Source: an uncultured cyanobacterium
GTDB taxonomy: Bacteria > Cyanobacteriota > Cyanobacteriia > Cyanobacteriales > Chroococcidiopsidaceae
Direction: 5' to 3'
Assembly: GCA_946221495.1 (NCBI GenBank)
Contig: CAMIFA010000134.1
Location: forward strand, 1-14,574
Length of the DNA stretch: 14,574 bases
The notes under the pieces are model-generated. The model did no database searches, had not been told where the DNA came from, and was given only the letters and a program-made list of their open reading frames with translations. Made by a program: the position numbers and the translations under genes. Numbering within the stretch: position 1 is the first letter of the stretch; every line of letters begins with the position of its first letter. This document shows positions 14,474 to 14,574 of this stretch, one piece after another.

Positions 14474-14574
14474 ATGATTCGCCTTAAGTTTATCAGTAAA
14501 AATTCCCTTGGATACAAAGCAAAGGAAACGTTAGATTTATTTTGTAGTTTTGTTATGCAAGATTTATTGCTTAG
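14474..14574 (+). CDS. Possible 5' end of a further gene, open at the window edge
   Basis: An ATG at 14474 opens a frame of 33 codons (MIRLKFISKNSLGYKAKE onward) that is still open at the window end. I do not recognise it and there is no strong ribosome binding site. It is listed only because it is open and begins about 80 bases past the kinase stop; it may be chance. Confidence 0.2.
   Translation, partial: MIRLKFISKNSLGYKAKETLDLFCSFVMQDLLL

Overview
The window is cyanobacterial chromosomal DNA. I found at least 18 copies of the palindrome GCGATCGC (HIP1) in 14.6 kb, for example at 1362, 2161, 5443, 10548 and 13051. It also carries PsaX-like photosystem I genes, an EcsC protein, a GH57 branching enzyme and a CHASE histidine kinase, all usual cyanobacterial content. 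HIP1 density, genes of broad cyanobacterial type and many small decayed elements suggest a large-genome filamentous or Chroococcidiopsis-like lineage; that placement is inference.

Layout. 1-2555: the 3' end of a YebC-family gene, a convergent Uma2-family nuclease with a repeat-built coiled tail, and a UbiH/COQ6-type FAD hydroxylase. 2552-4163: two tandem MntA/HepT (nucleotidyltransferase/HEPN) toxin-antitoxin modules in different states of decay. Both are preceded by remnants of the same small open reading frame. Module 1 looks intact except that the toxin's expected start codon is ATA. Module 2 keeps an intact antitoxin, but its toxin is broken by two frameshifts. 4297-7186: three minus-strand genes: a four-helix membrane protein, an EcsC protein and a secreted hypothetical. 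7484-9073: a GH57 1,4-alpha-glucan branching enzyme ending in a clear terminator. 9143-9771: two very short minus-strand genes encoding single-helix PsaX-like proteins. 9772-10382: a gene-free stretch with a heptanucleotide repeat, a probable IS200/IS605 right-end remnant and small palindromes. 10383-11312: lipoyl synthase (lipA). 11313-12016: 704 bases with no gene I can support. 12017-14394: a CHASE-GAF-HisKA-HATPase histidine kinase split into two overlapping frames by a 26-base G/C-rich palindromic insertion.

Functionally this is ordinary housekeeping (quinone or ring hydroxylation, glycogen branching, lipoate synthesis, photosystem I) mixed with an accessory island (Uma2 plus MntA/HepT). 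The most notable points are the duplicated three-part toxin-antitoxin cassette, the tandem psaX-like pair in which one copy lacks the presumed chlorophyll ligand, and the palindromic insertion that splits the kinase. I found no CRISPR array, tRNA or rRNA.
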